From assembly GCA_012064385.1 (NCBI GenBank), contig QRDG01001730.1, positions 121,806 through 185,805 of the forward strand: a stretch of 64,000 nucleotides of DNA. Reading direction: 5' to 3'. The position numbers and the translations under genes were made by a program. This document shows positions 21,486 to 33,010 of this stretch, piece after piece; position 1 is the stretch's first letter, and every line of letters begins with the position of its first letter. Source of the DNA: Puccinellia tenuiflora. Taxonomy: Eukaryota > Streptophyta > Magnoliopsida > Poales > Poaceae. The notes under the pieces were generated by a model that ran no database searches, was not told the DNA's origin, and saw only the letters and a list, made by a program, of their open reading frames with translations.

Positions 21486-23375
21486 TGATGGGTTCGTGCA
21501 CTGGAAAAACAAAAATTTTCCTACGAGATGCGGAACAAAACCCAACGGATCTAGATCTATTAGATGCAAGTAGCGAGAAGTAGATCCAATCTACTCACCC
21601 TCGTAGAGAAGCCGAGAGTGTTTTGTCGACTCAGGGGTTGGTCTGTCGATCCCCGCAATTAGACTTGTCTAATCGTGAGGAGATGTATTATCCGGCGAAC
21701 AAGATCCAATCTGATGAAGTGCCACAACGGTAGCACCTCTGCGGTATCCACACGTACAGCTTGATGAAGACTCCTCCTTCTTGATCCCGCAAGAGTTGGA
21801 GAAGTAATTATAGATGGGATCTATTCCAACAGCACGACGGCGTGGTGATGGTGGAGAGTTTTCGCAGACAGAGCTTCGCCTGCTCGTGTGGAAGATAGAA
21901 GGCGAAAGAGAGAACCACAGCTCCGAAAAACCGCTCTCCAGCGCTGCCCTGGGTCTCCTTTTATAGGCAGGGAGTTGCGCTGCCGTGCAAGGCAAGCTAG
22001 CCAATAGCGGTAACGAAAAGATCGATCTGATCGATCGATCGGTCGGCCGCCAGCATGGCGCTAGATATTTATTTCCAGCCACAGGCCAGCTCACGTACAT
22101 GCATGAACCTGGCCGGCCATGCACCAGCGATTTGCCAGCCAAAAGCCTAGCCACCGCACGCACATGCATGAACCTGGCCGCCATGCACCAGCGATTCGCC
22201 AGCCTTAGGGCACTCACGTACGTTGCATGGGCAACTTGGCCGGCCGCCCGGCCATGCACCTCCTTCCTTTTTTCTTTCTTATTTCCTTTGCCTTTCTATT
22301 TGATAGTTTGCCCATACGTGCCACTTAATTGGCCCATTAGCAAATCTTCTCATGGACTACTTTTAGCCCTTTATTTATTTCCAACAAATAAATATATATT
22401 AATATTTATTAATTCAATTAATTATTAAATCATTAATTCTCTTCCTGGAACAATTCCGCAACTCCCTGAAACACTTTCTTTTAATCCCAAAACTACTCCC
22501 AGCAACATCAAAAACTTAAGTGTGTGACCCTACGGGTTCGGGAATGCACAGACATGATCGGGACACCTCTCCGATCAATAACATCAGAGGGACCGGGGAT
22601 GTCCATGATAGTTCCCACACAATCCACGATGATCTCATCGGTTGAACCACGAAGCTGAGGATTCAAATAATCCCGTATACGATTCCTTTTGTCTCACGAT
22701 ATATCACTTGCCCGAGATTCGATCGTCGGTATCACCATATCTAGTTTCATCTCGTTACCGGCAAGTTCTCTTTACTCGTTACATAGCATAGGATCCCCAT
22801 GACTAAACACTTAGTCATATGCTTGCAAGCTTTAGGACGCTATACTACCGAGAGGGCCCAGAGATATCTACTCCGTCACGTGGAGAGACAAATCCCAGTG
22901 TTGATTCATGTCACCCAAGAAATAACCTCAGAGATACCTGAAAGCCATCTTTATAATCACCTAGTTACGAAGTGACGTTTGATGTCCACAAAGCATTCCT
23001 CCGGTAAACGGGAGTAATACAATCTCATGGTCTAAGGAAACTATACTTGACAATACAATAAGCGATGGCAGTTAAACTAAGTGACACGATCAACTGCTAT
23101 TCTTTAATTTGGGTTTGTCCATCATATTATTCTCCTAATAATATGATCCCGTTACCAAGTAACTTTATAAGTTCATGGTTAGGAAACATCAACCATCACT
23201 TGCCTTAACGAACTAGTCATAAGAGGCTTACTAGGACATGGTGTTGTTTATATTCCACACATGTATTTCTATTTCCGGTTAAATACGATTATGGCATGGA
23301 GAATAAACAATTATCATAAACATGAAATATAATAATAAACAACTTTATTATTGCCTCTTGGTCATATTTCCAACA
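21486..23375 (-). repeat. 5' LTR of the Angela-type element
   Basis: Direct repeat of 14295-16183. A TATA box (TATAAAAGG on the minus strand) at 21957-21965 would drive the genomic transcript toward lower coordinates. Confidence 0.95.
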
Positions 23376-23380
23376 CAAAG

Positions 23381-24476
23381 AACACGTCGTAAACTAACTT
23401 CTGGTAGTGAGGGTAGCGTTGCTTTGAATCTAAAAAGACCTCGCTAATGAAATAGATGGGGCGTTGATCCGGCCATTGCTTTCCTTCCTCCAGATGCTCA
23501 ACTACAATGACGACGCTTATTACCAAATTGGTGGCCGACATGTAAAGCAAGAGCGGTTCCTTCTCCTTTGGAGCCGCCATGATTGGAGCATGTGTCAACG
23601 TATACTTCAGCGGCGGAAATTGGTGGCCGTCTTTTGAGCAGTTTATATAGAGGCAGTGCTTTGTCACCGAGCCGGCTGATGAATCGGCTAACATCCGCGG
23701 CGGAACTCGTAAGCATCTGTATGTCTTTGAGACGGGTGGGCCTCTCGATGTTCTGAATCGCCTTTATCTTTCCCGGGTTAACTTCAATTCCTCTTTGGAA
23801 ACAATGAAGCCCAGAAGCTTGCCTACGGGAACTCCGAAGACGCACTTTGCCGGATTAAGCTTCATCTGGTACACCTTAGGTTTGCAAAGGTTTCCGACAG
23901 ATCAACGATGAGATCGCCTCGCTTCTTCGACATGACTGCAATGTCATCGACATAGACGTGAACATTGCGGCCAATCTGCTTGTCTAAACAACGCTGCATA
24001 CACCTTTGGTAAGTAGCACCGGCATTTTTCAAGCCGAAAGGCATTGTGACATAGCAGTAGTTGCCATATGGCGTGGTGAAGGACGTCTTGATTTGATCTG
24101 ATTCCTTCATCTTTATCTGATGGTAACCCGAATAAGCATCCAGAAAACACAGTAACTCGGAGCCGACAGTTGAATCAATGACCTGATCGATACACGGTAA
24201 GGCGAACGGATCTTTAGGACAGGCTTTGTTTAAGCTAGTGAAATCAATGCACATACGTAGCTCGGAGGTGTTTTTCTTTGGGACGAGGATGGGATTTGCC
24301 AACCAATCAGTGTGGACAACTTCTCGGATGAATTTGGCGGTAGTGAGCCTTAGAATCTCCTTTCCTACCGCCTTGTGCTTCTCTGTTCCTAGCCGTCGGA
24401 GGCCTTGTTTAACCGGCTTGGCATCTTTGCTGACCTTGAAGGAGTGCTCGGCAAGTTTCCTCGGGACACCAGGCAT
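23381..24476 (-). pseudogene. Gypsy reverse transcriptase and start of RNase H
   Basis: 23862-24476 is an open RT block. LANPILVPKK, LRMCIDFTSLNKACPKD, FLDAYSGYHQI and MPFGLKNAGATYQR are in the canonical order, and the active site YVDD (within HVYVDDIAVMSKK) is intact. Past 23862 the frame shifts at least twice through the thumb and RNase H (23381-23845, with YFISEVF and KLVYDVFF). The copia insertion at 23375 then cuts it. A TAG at 24540-24542 separates RT from protease, which otherwise share a frame. Confidence 0.85.
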
Positions 24477-24539
24477 GTTGGAAGGCGACCGGGCAAAGAT
24501 ATCCCGATTCTCATGGAGAAACTTGATGAGCTCGCTTTC

Positions 24540-25241
24540 CTATTTTTCGTCAAGGCTGGCACCAATGATAGCCTCCTTTGTTGGGTCGTATTTTGTGAGC
24601 TTGACTTTCTTGGTGTCATACTTTGGCTTGAAACTCCAATCGACTTTAGAGGACGGCTTTTCTGTTGCCGGCATCTCATTAGGACCCATTGTTTTCTTAA
24701 GGTCTTCCAGTTCTTCTCTGGAGATTTCTTCTTCAGCATGGACGGCATTAGCAGCTTCGCACTCCTTTGCCTTTTTGAAATTCCCCTCAACTGTGATGAT
24801 CCCATTGGGCCCCGGCATTTTAAGCTTGCTGTAGATGTAGCACGGCCGAGCCATAAATTTGGCGAAAGCCGGACGTCCGAAGATTGCGTGGTACGCGCTT
24901 TTGAAAGGAACCACCTCAAAAGAGACGTCCTCCGTTCGGAAGTTATTTGTGCCGCCAAAGGTAACCTTTAGGGTGATCCTTCCCATCGAAGAAGCTTGTC
25001 GTCTCGGCACAATCCCATGGAACTTCACATTGCTATGGCTGAGTTGTGACTCGGAGAGGCGCATCCTTCTCAATGTTGCGACGTAGAGTATATTGATGCT
25101 ACTTCCTCCGTCCATGAGTACCTTTATCAACTTGTATTTGTCGACTATAGAGATAACAACAAGGGCGTAAGTGCGCATGGTGGGGACTCTATCTGGGTGA
25201 TCGCTGCGGTCCCAGGTGATGGGAGTGTCGGACCAATCCAA
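24540..25241 (-). CDS. Gypsy aspartic protease region
   Basis: A retropepsin-like segment of about 234 residues. The active-site loop reads VLMDGGSSINILY, the form usual in Tat-lineage elements, where DGGSS replaces DTGSS. A downstream IFGRPAFAKF box corresponds to the conserved hydrophobic-G-R flap partner. It would cleave the gag-pol polyprotein. It is in the same frame as gag upstream and RT downstream but separated from both by TAG stops (25305-25307 and 24540-24542). Confidence 0.8.
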   Translation of the reverse strand: MDWSDTPITWDRSDHPDRVPTMRTYALVVISIVDKYKLIKVLMDGGSSINILYVATLRRMRLSESQLSHSNVKFHGIVPRRQASSMGRITLKVTFGGTNNFRTEDVSFEVVPFKSAYHAIFGRPAFAKFMARPCYIYSKLKMPGPNGIITVEGNFKKAKECEAANAVHAEEEISREELEDLKKTMGPNEMPATEKPSSKVDWSFKPKYDTKKVKLTKYDPTKEAIIGASLDEK

Positions 25242-26774
25242 AAATTGCGGTATTGCAGGTACCGTGGTGTTGAGTTCTCGCCAAGCTGCCTTTTCCTTGC
25301 GAACCTAGTCAGTCGCTAGGTTGACTATAAGACTTTCAGTGTGCTTGGGGAACTTGCTGCCTTTTCCTTCTTTGGAGGTCGCATCATCAGATTCTGAGGC
25401 AGCGTCATCCTTCTCTTTGTCGTCCTTCCGACACTTGTGCTTGTTCCTTGACTTGCCGGCTTTGGGGTATTTGGCGATGTCCCGATTGATGTGAAATTGC
25501 TAGATCGTGTGGGAACTCGTCCCGTCCGGCCTTAGATGATGCACACAGGGATTATTTTTTATGTCCTCGTAGTTCACCTTTGCCGGATGAGGAGGTCGGT
25601 TGTTCGCTGGTTTTTTATCCTGCCACTTTCCGCTGCTTGAGCCGCCTTTTCCAAAGGTGGTAGCAACTTCGTGTGAAGGGCCGGCTTGGTCTTCAACCTT
25701 TTTCTTCCCAGATTCGCGCCGCCAGGACTTGGCATCTTCCCTATTGTCATCATCAGTAATGGCATATTTGTTTGCACAGGCCAGTAAGCCGCCCAATGTT
25801 TCCGACTCATTGCTATAGATCATGAAGCGGAAAGTCGTGCCCTTCCTCAAAGATTGCTTGAAGGCATGAATTGCCTGTGTTTCTGAGATGCCCTCGCAGC
25901 CGTTTTTGATTTCACTCTAGCATGAAACGAATTCTCGGCTGGACTCGTTCTTCTGTTGTACACACCGTTGTAAATCGAATATCGACTTAGGGTGTTTATA
26001 CGTACCCTGGAAGTGCTGGATAAACACGCGCTTCATGTCACTCCAGGTATGAACAGTCCTTTCTGGCAAGCTTTCGATCCACATGCGTTTCGTCCCGGTT
26101 AACACCAGGGGCAAAAAACGTACTGCGGACTCGGCACTGCATTCGTAGATATCGCAAGCACTCACATAATCTGAAAGCCATGTCTCAGGATTTGCTGTGA
26201 CACTATACTTCTCCACCATCTTTGTGATGTTAGACAAAGTCGGTGGTAGGATTTGTTCTCTGATTGTTCTACCAAAACACTTGGGACCGAGGTACTGGGC
26301 ATCTCTGGCCGACTTCCTCTCCTCAATTAGGTTTCGAACATCATGAACTGTAGGCGGCTTGTCATTCATTGACTTACTTCGCCTTGGATCATCCCCATGA
26401 CGGCTTTGGCTCACCCGACTCGCGTTACGCGGTGGGCTTGGAGACCTTTGGCGTCGTGGAGGGGGTACATATTTGGAGGGGTTATCTCCCTCTTTGCGTG
26501 GTGGAGGCGGCGGTGGAGGTGGTAGATTATCTCTGTTGCCCCCCCTTCGAGGCGGATTCTCTCCTTCCCGGCGTCGTTCTTGACGAGGTGGTGCCGCCTT
26601 TTCCTTGCGAGGGTCCTCCTTTTGTTCCCGGCTTCGATGTCCGTCGTAATTGTTGTCGGCTTCGCGGTGACGAGATGAACCTGTCTGAGACTCGGCACCA
26701 TTGTTACGCGGTTGCTTGTCCTTTGGGTCCTTATCACCGCCTTTGTTGTGGCTGCTTGATACCGGCTGGATCAT
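25242..26774 (-). pseudogene. Gypsy gag, capsid and nucleocapsid region with TAG stops
   Basis: The 26774-25920 part begins with a basic, proline-rich linker and continues with the retrotransposon gag core. Recognisable blocks are NPETWLSDYVSACDIY, LPLVLTGTKRMWIESLP, WSDMKRVFIQHFQGTY and FDLQRCVQQKNESSREF. After a TAG at 25917-25919 the same frame continues to a second TAG at 25500-25502, covering a spacer and a CVHHLRPDG zinc-binding-like motif. A third TAG is at 25305-25307. The three stops are the only interruptions I see between gag core and protease. Confidence 0.8.
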
Positions 26775-27039
26775 CGTCTGGGTCCGGGTGCGCAGCAGCC
26801 ATCGCCTTCTTCGCCGTCGAGTTGCAAAATCGGGAGTCGTCGAATAGCTTTCCCGAGTTAACTCATGAGTCGTTTTGCTGCTGTTGCGCTACCTCCAACA
26901 GATAAGCCGAGTATTTGATGCGGGCGTCGCGGTCCAACGATTGGTCGAACATGACCTCCTGGGCTCCCTCCATGTTCTTGGCTGGGAAGTTAAAGTAACA
27001 CAACATGGTCACCGGGTCATGTCGGTGCTGGTATCTTCT

Positions 27040-27948
27040 CTAGACTGAATTCTCATGGTCGGCTTCCCACTTGCTACGCAAGTCCAGCTTTTTGTGCAGA
27101 TTCTTATCACGAGGTGCACGGAAAACATCGTCGACCCCCTTTTTCCTTTGCTTCTGGATGAATTCCGTTTCCTTATTAGTGACGTCTAGTTCACACTTCG
27201 TGACTTTGGCTGCGTGCTCTTCCAGCAAGACGCGACGTTTCTCCATGTCGGTCAGCGATGCGTCGGGTAGAAGTGGAGTTAGCAGTTCCTGTATGTTTGC
27301 CATCCTGTCTCCGTGCTCCTTCTCTATCGCTGCTCCGAGTGTGGCGTTAATGCCATCACCATCAGCCGGTAAGTCATTGGTGCCCTTTTTTGGAGCAAGT
27401 GGCGGGACAAAGTCCACCTTTTGCTTTCCGGCTTCCGGAGTTGCTTCTTCTCCATTGGCGGGTTTTGAGGCGGCGGGGTCTCCTTTTGGATCGAAGACGA
27501 CATCACCCATTAAGACCTCAACAGGGCGTCCCAAACAGGTTGCAACTTTTCGACTAAAGTCGTCGGATTCTCCTTCAGATTCGAGGTCCTGCTCCATAGG
27601 AGCGGTGTCCCTTGATCCGGCTTCTGAGTCAGCCCCGGTCTGCAAAGCAGGGAGGATAGACTCAGGGTCAGTCAACGACTCCGTTGAGCCGGATTCTCCT
27701 AGGACACCGACGAAGTGGGATTTCGGCGCCACCATAGTAGAGCTTGTGTCGTCTTCAGAGTCTTCATTATCCGCTTCAAAAGCCAAATCAAGATTGGCAA
27801 CCTCATCCGAGTCCAGATCCGATCCGTCTTCGAAGCTGCTGGGGTGGGTGGCGGGCATGCTCGAGGTGAAGCTGAGATCGTCCAAAGCCTTGGTGGTGAA
27901 GCCGACGAAGATGTCGAAACCACCGATGGAGACCGTGGACCAGCCCAC
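27040..27948 (-). CDS. N-terminal gag-leader reading frame of the gypsy element
   Basis: An acidic, low-complexity protein of about 300 residues (EDGSDLDSDEVANLD and similar), followed near its C-terminus by a charged, helix-rich segment (KCELDVTNKETEFIQKQRKK). It begins about 155 bases after the primer site and lies in a different frame from the gag core. Frames of this kind at the start of Tat elements are treated as the gag N-terminal region. No enzymatic motif is visible. Confidence 0.5.
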   Translation of the reverse strand: MGWSTVSIGGFDIFVGFTTKALDDLSFTSSMPATHPSSFEDGSDLDSDEVANLDLAFEADNEDSEDDTSSTMVAPKSHFVGVLGESGSTESLTDPESILPALQTGADSEAGSRDTAPMEQDLESEGESDDFSRKVATCLGRPVEVLMGDVVFDPKGDPAASKPANGEEATPEAGKQKVDFVPPLAPKKGTNDLPADGDGINATLGAAIEKEHGDRMANIQELLTPLLPDASLTDMEKRRVLLEEHAAKVTKCELDVTNKETEFIQKQRKKGVDDVFRAPRDKNLHKKLDLRSKWEADHENSV

Positions 27949-28102
27949 GGGATCCTATTTTGCCGGCGTCCAAAAGCCGTCGTTGAGAACGTGGCCAGCT
28001 CCAGTCTCGTCGAAGTAGCTGACCAATCCGACCGCGATGGTGTCGGCGATGCCGTCAGTAGATCCCGCCAGGAACGTAACCCCGGACATCTCTTGCCCCA
28101 TG

Positions 28103-28112
28103 GTGGGCGCCA
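28103..28112 (-). other. Primer-binding site of the gypsy element
   Basis: On the minus strand TGGCGCCCACCATGGGGC follows the LTR end after two bases. The TGGCGCC start is shared with the other Ty3-type elements here. The primer may be a tRNA-Arg-like species, which I cannot confirm. Confidence 0.65.
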
Positions 28113-28114
28113 AC

Positions 28115-28714
28115 TGTCGTGGTATTTGGATGATCACAAGTAGAGGTAGAGGAGCTAGGTACATCATTCTTAGATGGTTGACCTTGAAGTTGTTAAAGAG
28201 ACTTGGTGAGGATAGAGAGTTCGCTCTCCAAAGCCTTGTGAGTGTCGTGGTATTGTCGAATCTAGCCTAGACAGGGGTGCCATCTGGATAGGTAGAGAGG
28301 TGGGTGTAGGAGATGTAGGAAATTCCGGTGACGGGATGAGCACGAGTTTACCCAGATTCGGATCTCGCAACGGTGGCGAAACCCTACGTGCTGCTATAAT
28401 TCATTATAAGGCAACAAGAGCCAATTACAATGAAAGCTAGAGTGTGCCCTGAGGCGTCCCTCCGTCCAGCTTATAAAGGCGCCCGGACTAGGGTTTGCTG
28501 AAAGAAACCTAACGGACTAAGTTACAGAGTTCTACTCTAATCCGGCTTGGGCCTTGCCTTGGAAGCTAAGTCAACTAAGTGCAGGCCGCCTTCTGGAACC
28601 TTCCCTTAGCCGGATGGGCCTCCTGCGCTTCATCATACTTGGCCGCCCGGTAAGCCGGATTCGGCTTACCACCACTATGGGCCACCCTGGTATGCTGGCT
28701 TTTAGTCACCTTCG
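28115..28714 (-). repeat. 5' LTR of the gypsy element, main part
   Basis: On the minus strand it ends ATACCACGACA directly before the primer site. Its beginning is proposed at 33011-33045, displaced by the large insertion at 28715-33010. A TATAAAGG-like sequence near 28471 could belong to its promoter. The partner LTR is off-window, so boundaries cannot be cross-checked. Confidence 0.6.
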
Positions 28715-31700
28715 TGTAACACCCCAAAAATCCGTCCCTAATTTTAGTGGTGTTTTCTCACACCTGAAAAACTTTTTCTATTTTCAAAATGTTTTCTTTG
28801 AACCTGTTGGTCTTTGATTTGACTTTGGTTTCGCTCTCTTAGAAATTTCCCAACAATCCTCGATCTTTGTCAACTTCCACCATATTTCCATGCCATTGTT
28901 TTGTCTGTCAAACATTGGTTCCATTGGAGATTCCAAAACCCCTTCTGTCTATCCTACCAAAGCCACCACCACAATTGCAGCTTGAAATAAATTCCACCAA
29001 GCTAACAGATGGTTCCCTCATACATATACATCACTCCCATGGAAAAATATTCCATAGTCCCATGCAATATTTCCAAGTTTATTCGTATTCTCTATTATGC
29101 CATTTTCAATCCAAAAATTATCCACGGACACCTTCCACTCATCCAGAAATTCTACAATTTTGGTCATATGCATAATTCCACCTCCTGAACATTTCACTCC
29201 ATTGGCCCAACCTCATTTGAGCAATATTTGGGGTACTTCCTTTGTAATGCCCTTTTCATGCCTAATAGCAATTTCCAAAGCAACCCCTAGCTAAAAATAT
29301 CATATGGCATTGACACTTTTCCAAATAGACAACCTCCCATACACAACAACATATCTAGAAGATCATGTCAAGATTATTTGATTGAGTGCACTTGGCATAC
29401 CCATGCCATTAGGGCATTTGTGGACACCAAATTATTTGACCAACTTCCAAGTTCCCAATTGAGCTCCAACTCCACAGACATACTATATACATCTACCCTA
29501 GACTACTGTGAATTTTGGGGATTTTTCTGAGATGTGCAACGCCTTAGTCATTTCATCGAGCACCTGGTGTAGCCTCGGTTTTCCGAAAATTTTACACAAC
29601 AAAGTTTGGCCCCTTCGAGTGTTTCTTGTTTTGTTGTGTTGTCCTAGCCTCTGCTGACCTAGTGGTGAAACCGTTCCCCTTTTGGTGCTCCGAGTCGACG
29701 GGAACGCGGCAATGCCGCTCGCGTCGCCCTCTAGACGTCCCAGACGCACGCTTTGGCGTGACCTAAATCTGCTTAGCCCTAAACCCTGCTGAACCTCTCT
29801 GCAAAGTAACTCCCCTGTAGAGTCCTGTTCGTCCAGCTCGGTGTCCCTATCCAGCTCCCGTCCTTATCCCCTCCGCTTGATTTTTTTGAGCTATGTTGTT
29901 GCTTTGAAGTGTCGACGTGTCTCTATCCGTCACCTCATCCCCTCCTATATAGAGAGCAGCTCGAGCCCCCACCCGCGGACGCCACACCCATCCCCTCCTC
30001 TGCCTCAACATTTGACCACAGAGCAAGGATAGCAAGCGGCTCGAAATCGACCGCGGATGTCGACGCGCTCGAGCCGCCATGGCCATACGGCCGAGCTTGG
30101 CACGGCGCCTCCCGGCCACCTCCATCGCTGCGGAGACCACCCTCGGCTGAGGTGGAGCATGGAGGCTCCATCCCCGCCGACGGCGTGGCCCCCGGCCCAC
30201 TCTGTCGCCGCCACCATCACATCCCGAGGGAAGCCATGGTGACACCCCCGTCGACCACGGCGTTAGCTCCCGCGGTCCCCGGCATCCTGGGCCTCTCCCA
30301 CGGGCGTGGCAGTCCAGGCGTGGCCACCCCCCGTCGCCGGCGTCCTCCCCGGCCCGCCAGTCGCTGCGGCCGGTCCTCCCCGTGCGCTTCCGTACGCGAA
30401 GCTGGAGCAAGAAGCTCCCGATCGATCCAAAAGGAGCTAGCTGAAAGCGTATCCTTTTTTTTCCTCAGTTTTATGTTTTCCGGAAGAGAAGGCTTATTTT
30501 TGGATCTACGCGACCAGCCCAGCCCGGTTCAAAAAACAGCCCGTTCGGTTTTTTTTCCGATTGAGCAGCAGATAGCTATACTACGACCAACCGTATCTTT
30601 TGATCCGTAGCTCCGTTTGAGGTGATTCAAATTTGTAAATTCTTAGTTTGAAAAGATCTATCCAGTAGTACAGGTTTTACATTTTTGTAAAATGCTTGTA
30701 TGCTCAGCACCGGCGAATGCTTGCATAGGTGTGTTCCGCGTCGGCAAAACCGAGACCCTGAACCGTGACCTGTCCGTGACCCTCCAAACGAAATGGCGTC
30801 GTTCTTCGAAGGCAAGCTAACCATTTGCTATGAACACTCAAGCGAGGATTGTTGTTTGCATATTACCATGCCATATATGTGCATTCGTTTGCTTATCACA
30901 TGTGAACTGTGTGTCACGAGATATCGTGGCTTTGCTTTCATTCCTGTAATACGATAAACCCATCTCCTGTAGGTTGAGTTCCGGTACCCCGACTAAATAC
31001 ACGTTGGGTCCTGCCCAAGTCGATTGAACCAGCTACTTTTCTGTAGAGTTGTGGCGTGTGTTGGATGGTACCATGCACCACTCCCCATTCCGGCGATGAT
31101 GGACTGGGGGAACTGCCGCAGTCAATGGAATAGGAACGGGATCGCGTGGATGCCTCCACTAACTTATGTAGTTGATCTGTGGTGACGCTGGTCGGAGGTA
31201 TCTCCGTCACAGTCGCCCGGTTGACGCTAACCACCTGTGCTAACTATTTTTATTTATTTCTTTGCTCGATCAGTGTTGGCCCTATAGTCACCCGGTCAAT
31301 GCAAACTAACCATTGATTTAACTAACTATTTTTATTTATTTATTTCTTTGCTTGATCGGTGGTGGCCTTATAGTCACCTGGTCAATGCAAACTAACCATT
31401 GATTGAACTAACTATTTTTATTTATTTCCTTGCATGATCAGCGGTGGCCCTATAGTCACCCGGTCGATGCAAACTAACTATATATTGCTTGAACTATCGT
31501 GTGGCTTATATTTTCTTATGGTCTTAAGTTGAAGTGATATTATACTTGTTGTGTTGGACTAATCCTTTATTGTGTTGGACTAATCGTCTGTTGTTTGGAC
31601 TTGTTGTTGAATGAAACTGGACTAAATGAAACCCTCTCCAAACATCGATAGGGTTAGTCCGTAGTGCCACTAATCTGAACATCGAAAGCACTACCACTGT

Positions 31701-33010
31701 CGCCCAAATGGGAGAGCCATAGCCTATGTAACCTATCAATCCTCCTTTGATGCTACCCACTTGGCAAGTCTAGTCGGTTACTTCATAGTTGTGGTCGGGG
31801 CTAGTCTTGTGAAGGTTCCGGAGCTTGGCGTCGCTCATGAGTTGGGGACGTGTCAGATTCACTTCGTTATAAGACATAGAGTTATGTCGGTAGCTATACA
31901 GGGAGTGTCTTGGTAGCGTGAACGGTTATGTAAGTGTGTCTTGCTGAGTTCGACTTAAGGATGATATCCTAAAGTGTCGGCTGAGTAAGGTGCATTTAGA
32001 TGGGTGGTAACTGCAACCTCTCGAGAGTGTGTCAACTAGCAGCTAGCCTTGTTCCTAGGTTATGGAACAGTTCAGTGTCGGTCACACTATTGTCCTTTGT
32101 CGAGTCCAGAGGTTAAAATTAAGTTCGGTATGAAAGAAAGATGAACAACCTGATTTCACTAAATGGACAATAAGCTAATGCAGGGAATGTTACTTGAGCT
32201 GTGGATGGTTACCCGTGTTTAGGGGTGACGGTGTGATCGTTGGGAGCCTAGAGTTAGGCTTGAGCCAACATCAACCGTGCATGCCCAAAGTGGAAACATG
32301 AGGCCAGTGGGCCTAGCAGTTTGACTGATGTGGTAAGGCCGTTGGGCCTAGTTGTGATGAAAGGTGATGTTATAATACTTGATACCAATGGGTACACCTG
32401 TGATTCGTCATAGGTAAGCTCTTTGTGTGATCGCCGGTACACGATCCAACCCCACCTGGCTTGGACTCTGTACTGGTGGTACTCCCGTTGTTTGCTTATG
32501 CCATGTTTTATTGTGATGCCATGTTGTCATCCTTTTGGACTGTCGTAAGTAGACCCTTGCCATGTTTAGATGATTTTCTATTGCTAGCCACTTGTGGCCT
32601 TATTGTTTGATTGTTCATGTCTTGTGATTGTTTTCTTGCGAGTACGTCATTGTACTCAAACTGGCTTTTCATGTGGCCAGACGTTGATAGGATTCATCTT
32701 CTACCATAGCAAAGAGATGGAGCAAGAGCGTGCTAGGATCAGTAGTCCAGCCAGATGCATGTGGAATGGAGCCACTCCAAGCCGTTGCCTTAGTCGTCTA
32801 CTACTGCCAGTTAAAACTCGGTCCCGTGCCATACTTGGCCATGATAATTTCTCATGCCTTGATGGCCATGTAAACCATTTGTAGCCCTTTGGGCCTGATT
32901 GTGAAATGATTTCCGCTATGTTGCATTGTCATAACGTGCGTCCAGATATCCTGGGCTGGCGTACAGGGCGACCGCCTCTCTGGCGACATGTGTCAAAGGG
33001 GGGTGCCACA
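28715..33010 (+). mobile_element. Large solo-LTR-like block, TGTAAC...CCACA, about 4.3 kb
   Basis: It begins TGTAACACCCC and ends GGGGTGCCACA, a near-perfect inverted pair. A TATATAG box at 29944 precedes a GC-rich leader (29950-30420), as in an LTR U3/R/U5 layout. No primer site, gag or pol was found between the ends. Clean 5-bp duplications are not visible (CTTCG before, CGCCG after), so the ends are proposed, not proven. It lies inside the LTR of the gypsy element. The reading frames in the GC-rich part overlap on both strands and look spurious. Confidence 0.55.
31210..31490. repeat. Tandem repeat, about 84-bp unit, three copies
   Basis: Units anchored on TAACTATTTTTATTTATTT start at 31241, 31323 and 31409 and share CCCTATAGTCACCCGGTC. 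Copies differ at several positions. They lie within the large LTR-like block. Confidence 0.8.

Larger units (their letters stand above)
14295..23375 (-). mobile_element. Complete Ty1-copia element of the Angela/BARE/WIS group
   Basis: Two LTRs of 1889 and 1890 bp enclose an initiator-Met primer site, a full-length gag-pol frame and a polypurine tract. The target duplication CAAAG flanks it (14290-14294 and 23376-23380). On the minus strand the LTR starts TGTTGGAAATATGCCC, the hallmark of this Triticeae group. By eye the LTRs differ at about 33 positions plus two small indels, close to 1.7 percent, suggesting insertion within roughly the last million years. It sits inside the RNase H region of the older gypsy element. 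Confidence 0.95.

Noticed and set aside
29847..30610. GC-rich frames of 187 and 233 residues as host genes
   Set aside because: They overlap on opposite strands inside an LTR-like block after a TATA box. High GC explains the open frames and no domain is recognisable.
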